Shown: positions 1 to 9,279, counted from the first letter of the stretch. The stretch: DNA of 23,561 bases from Baffinella frigidus (GCA_026770585.1 MU646783.1:232106-255666); one strand, 5' to 3'. Numbers and translations are program-made. Notes: generated by a model from the sequence alone, not told the origin.

Positions 1-62
1 GGAGCTTTGGGGGTTGGGTTTTAGGGGTTCGGAGTTTGGGGTTACGGTTTGAGTGTCAGGGT

Positions 63-101
<39 letters not shown>

Positions 102-264
102 GGTTCAGTGTTCAGGGTTCAGGGTTCAGTGTTCAGTGTTTAGTGTTCATGGTTTAGGGTTCATGGTTCAGGGTTCAGGGTTCAGGGTCCAGGGTGTGGG
201 GTTTAGGGTTCAGGGTTGAGGTGTGGGGTTTAGGGTTCAGGGTGTGAGGTGTGGGGTTTAGGGG
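1..264. repeat. Degenerate telomere-like array, G-rich on plus strand
   Basis: Heptamer and octamer units related to TTTAGGG (GGTTGAGG, GGTTCAGG, GGTTTAGGG, GTGTGGGG) fill the stretch. The units are mixed, not perfect, so this is an old or interstitial array and not necessarily a chromosome end. It stops exactly where the minus-strand kinase exon ends (264/265). Confidence 0.9.
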
Positions 265-324
265 GCGCACGAGCTTGACAGCGACGCCCGCGCGGTTGTA
301 CTTGTGGTCTTCGCACAGGATCAC
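265..324 (-). CDS. Kinase exon: VAVK strand
   Basis: After an acceptor CAG (327-325) the frame reads VILCEDHKYNRAGVAVKLVR, which continues the GSGTYGK of the preceding exon without a gap. The spacing from the G-loop to VAVK (lysine codon 276-274) and the CEDHKY segment resemble LAMMER/CLK dual-specificity kinases, but another CMGC subgroup cannot be excluded from 20 residues. The intron between the two kinase exons would be 1066 nt (1390-325). It contains the 30-bp repeats, an AT run and exon-fragment copies. Confidence 0.7.
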
Positions 325-973
325 CTGCCCCAGCCCGAATTGACCATCAATTGACCATCAAGAAATTGACCATCAACCAGGAACCCGTTTTAAACCACCA
401 ACCTGCGAACTTTTTTGACGCAGGTGAGAGCCTTGGGCCTGCGGGCTTAGGCACAACCCCCGTATCTCTTAGCCCCCCTGTTCCCCACACACTACCTATC
501 ACCCCAAGAAATCAACCCCATCGCCCCAAGAAATCATACACTGAACCCTATAACCCCAATATAACACAAATTAAAGCCTGTTACCTCAAGAAATTTTTCA
601 CTCAACCCTATAACCCCAGTAGATCACACACTCAACCCTGTCGCCCCAAGAAATCATACACTAAACCCTATAACCCCAATAGATCATACACTAAACCCTA
701 TAACCCCAACAAATCATACACTAAACCCTAGAACCCCACTAGATCATATTCCCTATACCCCACACCGCATACCTACTCCCCAACCCCCGAATTTATGGGT
801 TCGAGGGTAATAAAGAAGAAGGAGAAGAAGGTTAAGGGTTTAGGGTTTAGGGTTTAGGGTTGGGGGTTGGGGGTCTAGTCTGCAGCAAAGAGGACATTCC
901 CGTGCGTGCCCGAGCCGGGCGGATTCACAGTAATCCCTAAACCCTAAATCCTAAACCCTGAAGTGTAGTATCT

Positions 974-1023
<50 letters not shown>

Positions 1024-3463
1024 TCGTTTGAATATAAATTAATAATTAAAGCCATAATTAAAGCCGCGATTGGGTTGCTTGTAGACCCCATCGCGTTACC
1101 TAATAGATTCCATTTCGCAAGGCGTCCATCCCAAGGAGTTCCGTTACAAATCCTGCCATTTCACAACCTAAGAGTATGAAATAGCTCCAATGCCAAAATC
1201 GGAGATATACTCTATCAGGTGGCGGGTTTATGATACCTTGCCGTACGTGCCCGACCCGAGCTGCTTAACTCACTTTTACTAGGAATAACATCCTAGTTAA
1301 AGTGGGTTAAGCCGTTAAAAGGTGTATCAATTTTCGTTGATCCGAAATCGATGTTGTATCGTTTCCGAAGTTAAGGGTTGGGGTCCAGACCTTGCCGTAC
1401 GTGCCCGACCCGAGCTGCTTCACAACCGAGTAGCGCCCGTTCTTAAACGGCGGCGTGAAATCGATCCGCGCCCCCTCCACAACCTAAAAACGCGTGCGGC
1501 AGTTGTAAGCGGACGCGAGCGTCAGGTCCTCGGTAGTAATGGGACACGAGCAGCTTAGATCCGCAGTAGTAATTGGACGCGAGCGTTTTAAACGGCGGTG
1601 TGAAATCAATCCTTTCCCCCTCCACAACCAGACAACGAGAAAATGTCGGTCAATAAAATGTCTTTGTACGGAGCAATTATTAATTAGTACCACAAAAATA
1701 AATGGTCCGATATGCGAAGCCCACTGTGTGGACAGCCCATACAGTGCACTACAAGTCTCTTTGTAAAAGTTAACCGGCCCCGAGGAAGTTGGCGTTGGTC
1801 TCTGTAGATAAATTTGGTCACGTTACACCCAGATTCTGGGTGCTGTGAAGGATTCGTAGTCTACCGAGTGGCTAGCACTCCCAGCGAAAATATCGGCACA
1901 AAATATGTGTATACCAGAAACTTCAGCACAACAGATCTGCTACAAATACAATGACGGCGAGCCCAGGTTTGCTCAGGCAGCGCCAGAGAGAAAGTAGCAA
2001 CATCAGATGTTGATCACATGTTGCAACAGACGAGAGTTTGGTCGGCAGGGGGTCCCTGGAAACACCCCACCCCTAAATAGATAGATAGATGGATGGAGGA
2101 TGGCTAGATTTCAACATCAACATCACCGAAAAATAACGTTTGTTTTTTTTGGGGGGGGGGCAGGGTGGCGCTAGCGGTATTTAGGGGTTTTAGGGGTTTG
2201 GGGTTTGGGGTTTGGGGTTTGGGGTTTAAGGGTTTGGGGTTTAAGGGTTTGGGGTTTGGGGTTTGGAGTTGGGGTTTGGGGTTTGGGGTCTGAGGTTTGG
2301 GGGTTCGGGGGGGTTGACCACCTGGAAGTGTCCGATCTCGTCATCCGGGTTTGGTGCCTGTTAAGGGGTTACGGTTGAGGGTTTAGGGTTTAGGACGGTC
2401 TACGGTTCACGGTGCAGGGTTCAGGGCTCAGGGCCCAGGATTCAGTGCAGAGGGGTTCGGGTTTATGACTTGAAAAAAAATCCTGGTGCACGCTCAGGGC
2501 CCAGGATTTGGCACGTCCCACACCCGCGTGAGAATGCATCACCCGGGCGGTGGATTATCCTCGCCACCCCGCGGCCAGATCCGTACCCCTGCGTGTGCGA
2601 CACGGGGCACAACCGGGCACAAAGCATGGCCGCTCGCGCCGGAACAGCGAGGGGCGAACAACCACACCTCTCTTGGGGGGATTGTGGCACGGGGATGGGT
2701 GGCTGGGGCGGCAGAGCACCGCCCTGACCCATCGTGGCCCCCCATTGCGGAAGGGTCACATGATGTTTGGCCCAGCGTGGCCTCCCGCTGGGTGGATTGA
2801 GGAGGAGGGGAGCAGCACACACACCTTCTCCGCTGCAACGGGCTTGCTGGGCGTGTCCCGCACGACGCCGCCGCTGCCCGAGCTCTTCAGGTTCCCTCCT
2901 GCGGCGCGCGCCCCGCTCGGGGGCGGCGGCGGCGGCGACGTCTTGCCGTGCTGCAGGGCGGTGTTGGTGCCGCGCCGCGGCTCAGTCTGCGGGATGGCCT
3001 GCCCCTGTGGCGTCACGTTGCCCTGGAAGGAAAAGCTCCGCTTCATGTCGGTCACCGGCGTGCGCGTCCCCTGGTTTTCACGTTGCGGCGTCTGCATCAT
3101 CCCACCCTGGCCTGGCATCCGGGGAGTTGTCTGCGTCGGACCCCCGGGCCGCACGTTGGTGGGGCGCTGAGGGGTGACCGCCCCCTGCTGCTGCTGCTGC
3201 TGGGGCGCCGCGAACTGCTGGCGAGCTTGCGCTTGACTGTACAGCTGCTGCTGCATCCCGGGATGAGGAGCGACCATGTTGGGTACCGGAGGGCGCACCA
3301 TGCCTCCATTCGGCATCTGGGGCACCTGCTGCATGCCCGAGGGGGTCCCGGGACCCCTGTAGGACCCCGTCGCCACGAAACCGGACGGCATCTGGCCCTG
3401 CTGCTGCTGCTGCTGCTGAGCCGGCCGGGCCGGCGTGGAGGAAAAGAACGGACTGGGCTGCAT
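265..3463 (-). CDS. Putative LAMMER/CLK-like protein kinase, Gln/Pro-rich N-terminus, 3' end not in window
   Basis: Three minus-strand exons can be joined in phase 0. Exon 1 (3463-2825, 213 codons) starts at ATG 3463. It encodes a disordered region with two poly-Gln runs (about residues 16-22 and 89-94), a six-Pro run, and many Thr-Pro and Ser-Pro pairs. It ends at an AAG|GTGTGT donor. The second exon (1483-1391, 31 codons) carries the kinase glycine-rich loop GSGTYG. The third (324-265, 20 codons) carries the VAVK strand with the ATP-binding lysine. The splice between the two kinase exons gives an uninterrupted N-lobe. Attaching exon 1 to the kinase exons is an inference: order and phase agree, but the roughly 1.3 kb between them (2824-1484) could hold another exon or a gene boundary. 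The remaining kinase domain is missing here. The frame meets a telomere-like array at 264, which is either an intron (a possible donor GTGCGC overlaps 270-265) or a truncation. The poly-Gln exon has no recognisable domain. Confidence 0.6.
500..760. repeat. 30-bp tandem repeat
   Basis: A 30-bp unit containing CACTAAACCCTATAACCCCA recurs with substitutions from about 500 to 760. Because 30 is a multiple of three the plus strand stays open (decapeptide like NPNKSYTKPY, within 351-731), but codon use follows the repeat and I do not call it a gene. The CCCTAtAACCCC core suggests origin from telomere-like sequence. Confidence 0.8.
828..875. repeat. Short TTTAGGG run
   Basis: Three to four TTTAGGG units followed by GGGGTTGG variants on the plus strand. 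A short CCCTAAA run of opposite orientation follows at 935-958. Confidence 0.85.
978..1019. repeat. (TA)n microsatellite
   Basis: About 20 uninterrupted TA dinucleotides in otherwise mixed sequence. Confidence 0.95.
1237..1268 (-). pseudogene. Fragment copy of the kinase G-loop exon
   Basis: On the minus strand the last 11 codons of the kinase exon are repeated (VKQLGSGTYGK) and are again followed by a GT (GTATCA). A stop lies directly upstream in frame, so it is an exon-end fragment and not a complete alternative exon. Confidence 0.7.
1391..1483 (-). CDS. Kinase exon: glycine-rich loop
   Basis: The exon is open for exactly 31 codons between an acceptor (TTTTTAG just above 1483) and a donor (AAG|GTCTGG at 1391/1390). 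It encodes the start of a kinase N-lobe: a lead-in RIDFTPPFKNGRYSVVKQLG followed by GSGTYGK. This is beta-1, the G-loop (GxGxxG) and the start of beta-2 in the protein kinase family. Partial copies of the exon lie at 1583-1625 and 1237-1268, and a more distant G-loop-like piece at 893-925. Confidence 0.75.
1583..1625 (-). pseudogene. Fragment copy of the start of the kinase exon
   Basis: The minus strand repeats the first half of the kinase exon (VVEGERIDFTPPFK against VVEGARIDFTPPFK), then diverges. Between this copy and the full exon are three degenerate repeats of about 34 nt containing CGCTCGCGTCC or close variants. Confidence 0.65.
1626..2179. other. No gene recognised
   Basis: Mixed sequence with no convincing exon on either strand. 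It ends with a short GATA-type run (about 2078-2095) and a T8G10 homopolymer stretch (2143-2161). If the kinase gene model is right, it is intronic. Confidence 0.5.
2180..2460. repeat. Degenerate telomere-like arrays (TTTGGGG and TTTAGGG forms)
   Basis: Runs of GGTTTGGGG units from 2180 to about 2310, then, after about 50 nt of other sequence, GGTTTAGGG and GGTTCAGGG variants to about 2460. All are G-rich on the plus strand, and they lie inside the proposed kinase-gene intron. Confidence 0.85.
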
Positions 3464-3870
3464 CGTGCCCTCAGCAGCGCCTCGAACGGCTGCAAGACGC
3501 TGTGTTCAGCGTGTCAGCGGGTCTCTGACAGCCAGCCAGCGCGTAGTGTGCGCCGTTTTGAGATGCGGGGGGCGTTGTGGAGCAGGTGACGAGAGAACAA
3601 CCCCCAATCCGGCCTTCCAGGTTACACAGTCAATTTTTGAACCTCCTTGAACCAGATCAGCCAACTTTCAACGACCCAAATTTGGATTGGTTTTGATTTG
3701 GTTTGACGATCAGTCGTGTCCAAGATCGCGTCCCGAGTCCCGGCTTTAGCTTCTTGGACACACTCCCCAACCGCAGGATAAAAGCAGGTGCAAACCGCCG
3801 TCGGAGTTTTTTTCTCACAAACCGCAAACGAAGATTCCATCCACCACCTGACCGCCAAACACCACTCACT
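3464..3870. promoter_or_regulatory. Shared upstream region of a divergent gene pair
   Basis: 407 bp separate the start codon of the minus-strand Gln-rich exon (3463) from that of the plus-strand small gene (3871). The only core element I can point to is a TATA-like GATAAAAG at about 3777, roughly 90 nt before the plus ATG. The part next to the minus gene (3464 to about 3626) is conserved in the duplicate locus (5850-6003); the rest is not. Confidence 0.45.
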
Positions 3871-4569
3871 ATGCCCTGGCGCCACTACATATGCGACGCC
3901 ATTGCCGCCGCCGCCGCCGCCTCGCAAAAGGTGCTTCCCCGCCACCAGACGGCAGGTCCTGGCCCAGGATCGAGATCAGAGTTAAGCTGCACTGTGCGAA
4001 ACCCATTCCCATGCCCCTGCTTCGTTGCGCTGAGGCTCGGCGGCCTTGCCAGAAGGAAGATGCTGCGTCTGTGCTGGCCGTGCCTGGCGACACGACGCCT
4101 CCGACCGAGGACGCACCTCCTTCCTTCGAGGAGCAGTTCGCGAGCGTCGCGATCCTCCAACCGCCGCTCGCGGTTGACATCGCGAGCTGGAACAAGGAGC
4201 CCAGACGCATGGGCAACCGCCTCCTGGAGGTGCGGCAGGCGCGCTCCGCTGGTTCTTCGCCGAATCAGGTCAGAAAACTTTACGTGGCAAGGCACCTAAT
4301 TCAACAGCCCGAGCTCCACCAGCGATAATGAGCGATTGCCCAGCCAGACTGCCCTCGCCCCCCCCCCTCAAACTACCGTCGAGCATCAACGCACACCACC
4401 GCCACCACCACCGCGCGCCTCGTGAGACCTGACGCGTCACCCTCGCCTCTCCCTGACGCTCCTCCTCCCTCTCGAGCAGAAGCAGGCCCCGCACCCGCCC
4501 CTGTGCATGCGATCCGGCACGGGCCCCATCCGGCCCAGCCTCGTGTCCTCGCCGCGCTTCTTCAAGTGA
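3871..4569 (+). CDS. Small three-exon gene, unknown function (121 aa)
   Basis: I do not recognise this protein. Exons 3871-3930 (20 codons), 4053-4268 (72 codons) and 4480-4569 (29 codons plus TGA) join in phase 0. The donors are AAAAG|GTGCTT and CAG|GTCAGA, the acceptors GCCAG and GAGCAG. The first exon starts MPWRHYICDAI and has an Ala run. The second is acidic then basic (PPSFEEQFASVAILQ, ASWNKEPRRMGNRL). The last ends SSPRFFK. No signal peptide or membrane segment is evident. Support for the model comes from both introns joining in frame, the clean stop, and partial conservation of the N-terminus in a duplicate at 6065. Without a transcript the exact splice sites remain a prediction; reading straight through the introns gives much less protein-like sequence. 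Confidence 0.6.
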
Positions 4570-5046
4570 GACTCGGCGCTTCCTCCGGCCTGGCGGAAGC
4601 GCTTCCTACAAGGGGGGGTTAGGTTCGAGTGTGGGGCACCAAGTGTGCACCTCTTAGATAGGAAAGAGGGTGCAGCAATGTAGAAAGAAGGTGTGGGGCA
4701 CGCGATGTACAACTGTATCAAGTGGTGTGAAGCGGGAATAAAAATATTTGTACACAACCGAGCTCTGCCTCAATCTATTTGGGCTCCAATTTGATGGGTC
4801 CAGGCTCTTTTCCGCTCCAAAGTTGACGATGTTTTTAGCGCAAAACCAGCGTGTCAACTTGAGAAATAGTCCGGCTTGAAACGTTGCCCTAAAGGTTTTG
4901 TAACATGATGTTCCCCCAGCCGCGACTGTGATGGTTACCACCGAGCCCATATACATGTGTTTCTCGCGAAGAAGGACATGGTTCTTGGTTCTTGGTCCGT
5001 GGTCCTTGGTTCTGGTGGAACTCGAGTACCAGGCGGCGACGGTAGT
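4570..5046. other. Downstream region of the small gene, no further gene
   Basis: Contains a possible poly(A) signal AATAAA at 4737-4742, 168 nt after the stop at 4569, and a short TTGGTTCT-type tandem run at about 4980-5015. No exon recognised. Confidence 0.5.
4737..4742 (+). promoter_or_regulatory. Possible poly(A) signal AATAAA
   Basis: Canonical hexamer downstream of the small plus-strand gene, followed by an A/T-rich stretch. Many unicellular algae do not depend on AATAAA, so this is weak evidence. Confidence 0.3.
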
Positions 5047-5258
5047 GCGTTTGCGGTAATTGTTGTCCGTTTTGGACGTACGGTTTTCTGGTTTTCCGGT
5101 TTTGAAAGGGACTTATAGGACGTGACAAGGATTTTAAATAGTACCAGAATTGCGCCTCTTAGTACTATTTAAAATCCTTGTCACGTCCTATAAGTCCCTT
5201 CAAAACCGGGAAACCGGAAAGCCGTACGTCCAAAACGGACAACAATTACCGCAAACGC
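5047..5258. mobile_element. Foldback element with 98-bp arms
   Basis: Left arm 5047-5144 and right arm 5162-5258 are inverted repeats with about three substitutions and one 1-nt indel, separated by a 17-nt spacer. Weaker complementarity continues to about 5034 and 5271. It encodes nothing convincing. Structure and size fit a foldback MITE; as RNA it would form a long hairpin. No clear target-site duplication could be seen. Confidence 0.85.
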
Positions 5259-5271
5259 TCTATTGCCGATC

Positions 5272-5747
5272 TGACTCAGGAGCCAATCCTAGAAAGGATC
5301 GTGCCCACCGTGGGAATGGAGCCCAGGGTTTTAATGCTCCTGAAAGCGCCGTCCCTGGGGGATTCCTGGGCTCCTAGGAAAGAGCCTGGCGTAGGACCCT
5401 AGGGTCGTGCGTGTCCTTATCCTGAGAACGTCCAACCCGTGTACAGGGATATCTGGGTTGCCCAGAACTTCAGAACCCGCACCGGATTTGGGGCATGCGT
5501 GTTCTTAATTTAGAACAAGAGAGTTGCCTAAATTTTGCGTTCACATGTAGTCAACCCGCGGGTACTAATTTCAAAAACACAGACACCGACCGAGGCTTGA
5601 TCAAGGGTGTTCTTGGCCAGGATATAGTGGAGGGGTTGCTCAATAATGAAGGACACGCATGGAAAATGAAGGACACGCATTTTTTAGCAAAGGACAACCC
5701 TACGGGCGGTAGTTATGAGACTGGTTGATGGGTTCTCGTCAGCCACA
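5272..5747. other. No gene recognised
   Basis: Mixed sequence. An open frame at 5495-5728 has no protein-like features I recognise. There is an 18-bp direct duplication containing AATGAAGGACACGCAT at about 5645-5681. Confidence 0.45.
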
Positions 5748-5849
5748 CTACATCCAGACAAACCCGGACGGCATGTGGCCCTGCTGATGCTGCTGCTGCG
5801 GCTGAGCCGGCCGGGCCGGCGTGGAGGAGAAGAACGGACTGGGCTGCAT
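5748..5849 (-). pseudogene. Truncated copy of the Gln/Pro-rich exon
   Basis: The minus strand from ATG 5849 repeats the first residues of the 3463 gene (MQPSPFFSSTPARPAQ), a broken poly-Gln run, and MPSGFV. It then hits TAG at 5750-5748 after 33 codons. Upstream sequence to about 6003 also matches that gene's upstream region (3464 to about 3626). It is therefore a truncated gene copy within a segmental duplication. Confidence 0.8.
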
Positions 5850-6035
5850 CGTGCTCTCAGCGGCGCCTCGAACGGCCGCAAGACGCTGTGCTCAGCGTGG
5901 CAGCGGGTCTCTGGCAGCGTAGTGTGCGCCGTTTTGAGATGCGGGAGGCGTTGTGGGGCAGGTGACGAGAGAACAACCCCCAATCCGGCCTTACACAGTC
6001 ATTCGCGAGGCTCTGGTGAACAAACACGAAATAAC

Positions 6036-6341
6036 ATGGCCGACATGCATGTCTATCTGCGCAGGCCCTGGCGCCACTTCATCTGCGACGCCATCATGCT
6101 CGAGCGCCTCGCCGCCGCCGCTGCCGAGATCCTCTGTACAGGGGGGCTTGATGTGATCCGGAAGGAAGCATGGCCTTTCTATAGAACCAATTCCGGTGAC
6201 CGTCTATGGCGTAAGTTAAAAGAACCTAAAGGACCTAAAGGCTGCTTCCTCGGAAAAGGAGAAGGAGGCGCGAAAGACCCGATTCCCCGCCATCGGCACT
6301 ATCCCTTGAGTAGCCAGGGGGTCAAAATTGACCTCCGATAG
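6036..6341 (+). pseudogene. Decayed copy of the small plus-strand gene, interrupted by a repeat
   Basis: The start region reads MADMHVYLRRPWRHFICDAI, matching MPWRHYICDAI of the gene at 3871 and followed by a similar Ala run. At about 6121 the sequence changes into the dispersed repeat family also found at 8952, 9298, 9751 and 17249, and the frame continues through the repeat to TAG at 6339-6341 (101 codons). The copy has an extra 11 residues before PWRH. I read this as the second half of a duplicated divergent locus cut by a repeat; expression of the chimeric frame cannot be excluded. Confidence 0.6.
6121..6242. repeat. Dispersed repeat, copy 1
   Basis: Core shared with the other copies includes GATGTGATCC, GGAAGCATGG and AAAGGACCTAAAGG. 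The plus frame reads IRKEAWPFYRTNSG then KEPKGPKG, similar in the other copies. It interrupts the duplicated small gene. Confidence 0.85.
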
Positions 6342-6342
6342 G

Positions 6343-6648
6343 TCCTAGGCAGGTCCTAGGGCCCTACGGTAGGGCGTTTGCGCCTACTGGCCACTTACGG
6401 GATAATGGTAGCGACTGCGAGGAGAGGGGACGGGTTGGTTTCTATACAGAGCCGTCCTGAATTTCGTGAATTTCGAGTAACACCTGAACTGACGTGGTGT
6501 TGCCCCGACGCAAAGATAGGACCTAACCTTGCCTGTTTCGTTTGAGGGAGAAAACTCCGAGAAGCGATGCCCTCAGCTCGACGAAATGTCCCCCAGTGAC
6601 CTCACTGCGTAAACTAAAATTGACTCTCTTTCTTTTATATATTTGTTC
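6343..6648. other. No gene; CCTAGG-rich inverted motifs
   Basis: Begins with a palindrome-rich block (AGGTCCTAGGCAGGTCCTAG then CCCTACGGTAGGGC, 6340-6378) whose reverse complement occurs at 11729-11765. The rest shows no exon. Confidence 0.5.
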
Positions 6649-6780
6649 TATCCTAGGTCTATCCTAGGTCTATCAAAGGCCACTTTGACAAGTCTATCCC
6701 TGGTCTATCCCATGTCTATCCCATGTCTATCCTAAGTCTATTCTAGGTCTACATCAGATCTATCCTAGGTCTATCCTAGG
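6649..6780. repeat. 11-bp tandem repeat (CTATCCTAGGT)
   Basis: About ten units of CTATCCTAGGT and close variants (CTATCCCATGT, CTATTCTAGGT), with a break near 6675. Confidence 0.9.
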
Positions 6781-6783
6781 AGC

Positions 6784-7660
6784 TTGCATACACGCCCATG
6801 GCAGTTGGCTTTCCTGGTACTAACCCTTCCCAGTACACCCATTCCAGGGAGATTTGGTGGCATTCACGGCAGTTGTCTGTCACCGTGAGGTATTCGTTTG
6901 GCTACTCGACAGTTGTCAGTCACCGTGACACCGTCGGCGTTCAACACATGCATGGGGCTTCAGTTTTAGTACTACCCCCCTGACAATAGGGTAACGGCTA
7001 TTGGAGCCATCGGGATTTCGCCATCAACGCAGTGGACAAAGCCGGAGCCAAGCTTGCCCTGGCGATGGCCCTGCACCCTCGCCTCGGCGCTACCTCGTGA
7101 ATGTCTCTCGTGAGCTCCCTGGCCTTGATCCTGGTGGCTTGCAGTTTGCAAAAGTTCCACCGAAGGTGATCCTGCGACGTGATGGGTGACGAACGAAATG
7201 CAGCCAACTGAAGGGAAGAGATTGTGAGTGTGCACCTCCGATGCATCTCAGTTGTTTGGAGCCTGGAATTCTGGCCAGCGGCTGGCAGCCTTACATCGGA
7301 TGTGGCAGGTTGGATCGGGACTGGTGTGCCTCATCGTCGATCTGGCGGTTGATTTCAGCGAGGGCCAGGACGACGGGGGACGCACGAGGTGAGATGGGCA
7401 AGGGGGAACATGTGCTTGCACGTGATGTTTTGTACAAGTCGATATCAGCGTTGGGGGTAGATCGGCGCTCAGAGAAGTAGGGAACAGGTAATGGAGAGAC
7501 TACCCCAGATCTCTATAGAGACACACGTAAGCTCCAATTCACACAACAGCAGGATGTGCTTGCAAAAGCAGTCCGGAAACTCGTGCTCCTGCAGGCAGAT
7601 GATGAGTAAAACAAACAAACCAGGATCAACGATGTACGAATGTCTGCTGCAGCTTGCGCG
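6784..7660. other. No supported gene
   Basis: Several open frames overlap here on both strands, but none has recognisable domains. A short plus-strand piece ending at TGA 7098-7100 reads AMALHPRLGATS. This resembles AMGHHARLGAGS near the end of the WD40-type remnant at 10253-10782, so it may be a fragment of a related gene. The evidence is weak. Confidence 0.3.
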
Positions 7661-7695
7661 CGAGCGAGCGAGAGAGAGAGAGAGAGAGAGAGCGC

Positions 7696-7731
<36 letters not shown>

Positions 7732-7745
7732 GGGAGAGAGAGAAG
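7661..7745. repeat. (GA)n microsatellite
   Basis: Nearly pure GA repeat with a few GC and GG interruptions. It makes a long RERERE frame within 7491-7820 that I do not regard as coding. Confidence 0.95.
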
Positions 7746-8951
7746 ATGGGCGGCTTCTGCGCAGCCCTCCCGGTGTCTAGCTCTGCCAGAGTAAATCTGG
7801 GGAAAGTTTCACCTGGATAAAGTATTTACACATATCGAAAGAGGACACTATCCTAGGAAGGCTATCCAAAGATCAATTGATTGGGCCCAGCGGTCGAGGA
7901 GTAACGGCCGTTTGAAGGACGGGCCCGCCTCACGACAAAAAAAGATTTTTTTGTCAAGTAAAAAGATATAAAATTGTAAGGGCCCCTAATGATTTCTAAA
8001 GGGTTTTCAAAATCGTTTCCGGCCATGTAAATGTTCGGCTCCAAGGGAAAATATAAGGATCTCCAGCCATTTCATGTTTTGAGGTGTCGCTTTTTCAGAC
8101 GAGGCCGCTCAAAAGAACGGCTATACGTGTACGGAGAAGAGGTTTGGTCCTGCCACGGATTCCAAACAGTTGACTCAACAGTAAGCGAGAGCGCGCAAAG
8201 TTATCAATGTGTGCCCTGCTAGAGACGGTTCTGCCGGGGCTTTCCACGGAAGGGTCAGGTGTCCGGCTATGGCGGGCTCGAATCAGTCCTAAAAGTCCTA
8301 AAGGTCCTCACGGCTCTCCCTGCCTTGAAAAAGAGAGTTTATTGATTACAAGACCAGGGTGACCACGTACTAAGACCCCCTGCGGGGGTTTTGGGGCGAT
8401 TAGGATCTGGAGGTCTCTCACGACCTACACTTTGTTGTAGAACGGAGACGGAGGCGCGAGCACCCCGGTCTCTGGGGAAAGGGTAGGTTGTTCCAACTCA
8501 AGGACCTACCTATACCTCCGCAATATTTTCTTGAATTTACCAGATAATTTATAAATAGCTCTGTCCCACTTAGATTTGGGCTCGCCATTATTTCGCCCCC
8601 CCGAAATTTCGCAGGTAAATTTCATGGGGGGGGGGCGTCCTTGAGTTCCGTTAGGTTTTAATTTCTCCCAACATAGCCCAACGACACGCCTTTCCCCAGA
8701 AAAGATCTGCAGGAAACCAGTGCAGAGGCTCGTGAAGAGGGGATACAGGGTGGTTCTCTTGGGGTGTTTGATTGCTTTCAAAAGAGGAGCGCGCTCGCGC
8801 ACACACCGAACCCAAGTCAGCCTTTATGAGGCGCATGGTATCGTCAAATTCACCGTGAAATTCCGTTGGTCTCTACAATGGTTTGTGATGTGGTTTTCTT
8901 GCGAGTGCAAGAAAACCTCCACACATCCACCTTTTTCTCTCCCTCAACTTT
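7746..8951. other. No gene recognised
   Basis: Mixed sequence with small inverted motifs (for example CCCCCTGCGGGGG at about 8376) and a G11 run near 8625. No frame on either strand looks protein-like. Confidence 0.5.
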
Positions 8952-9279
8952 GCTGACTTCCGTACATTGGGAGAAACCTCTACATTTGCTTGGTTCGACA
9001 TCGGAGGTATCCGTGGTTGGAGCTCCTATGATCTTGACGATGGGATACCACTATGGGCCCTCAGCCGACTTGCTGGTCCTGGTGTGTGAGAGAGACATGA
9101 GCCTCTTTGGCCTAACTCATATGCCCGTTTGAGGATACACTTTAGCCGGTTCTGCCGCGATCCTCTGTACAGGGGGGCTTGATGTGATCCGAAAGGAAGC
9201 ATGGCCTTTCTACAGAACAAGTTCCGGTGTCCGCCTATGGTGGGAGTTAAAAGAACCTAAAGGACCTAAAGGCCTTCCC
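8952..9279. repeat. Dispersed repeat, long copy 2
   Basis: Starts near TTGCTGACTTCCGTACATTG and runs through the GATGTGATCCGAAAGGAAGC core to the AAAGGACCTAAAGG end. It is longer at the left than copies 1 and 5, so those are probably 5'-truncated. Confidence 0.85.

Noticed and set aside
351..731. Open frame encoding a decapeptide repeat (NPNKSYTKPY)
   Set aside because: It is simply a 30-bp tandem repeat read in a frame that stays open because 30 is divisible by three; the repeat continues outside the frame, and no start context or domain supports a protein.
2550..3589. Plus-strand open frames across the Gln-rich exon
   Set aside because: GC-rich shadow frames; the minus frame starts with ATG, ends at a good donor, and its start is repeated at 5849.
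7491..7820. Open frame with a long Arg-Glu run
   Set aside because: Produced by the GA microsatellite at 7661-7745; flanks show nothing protein-like.
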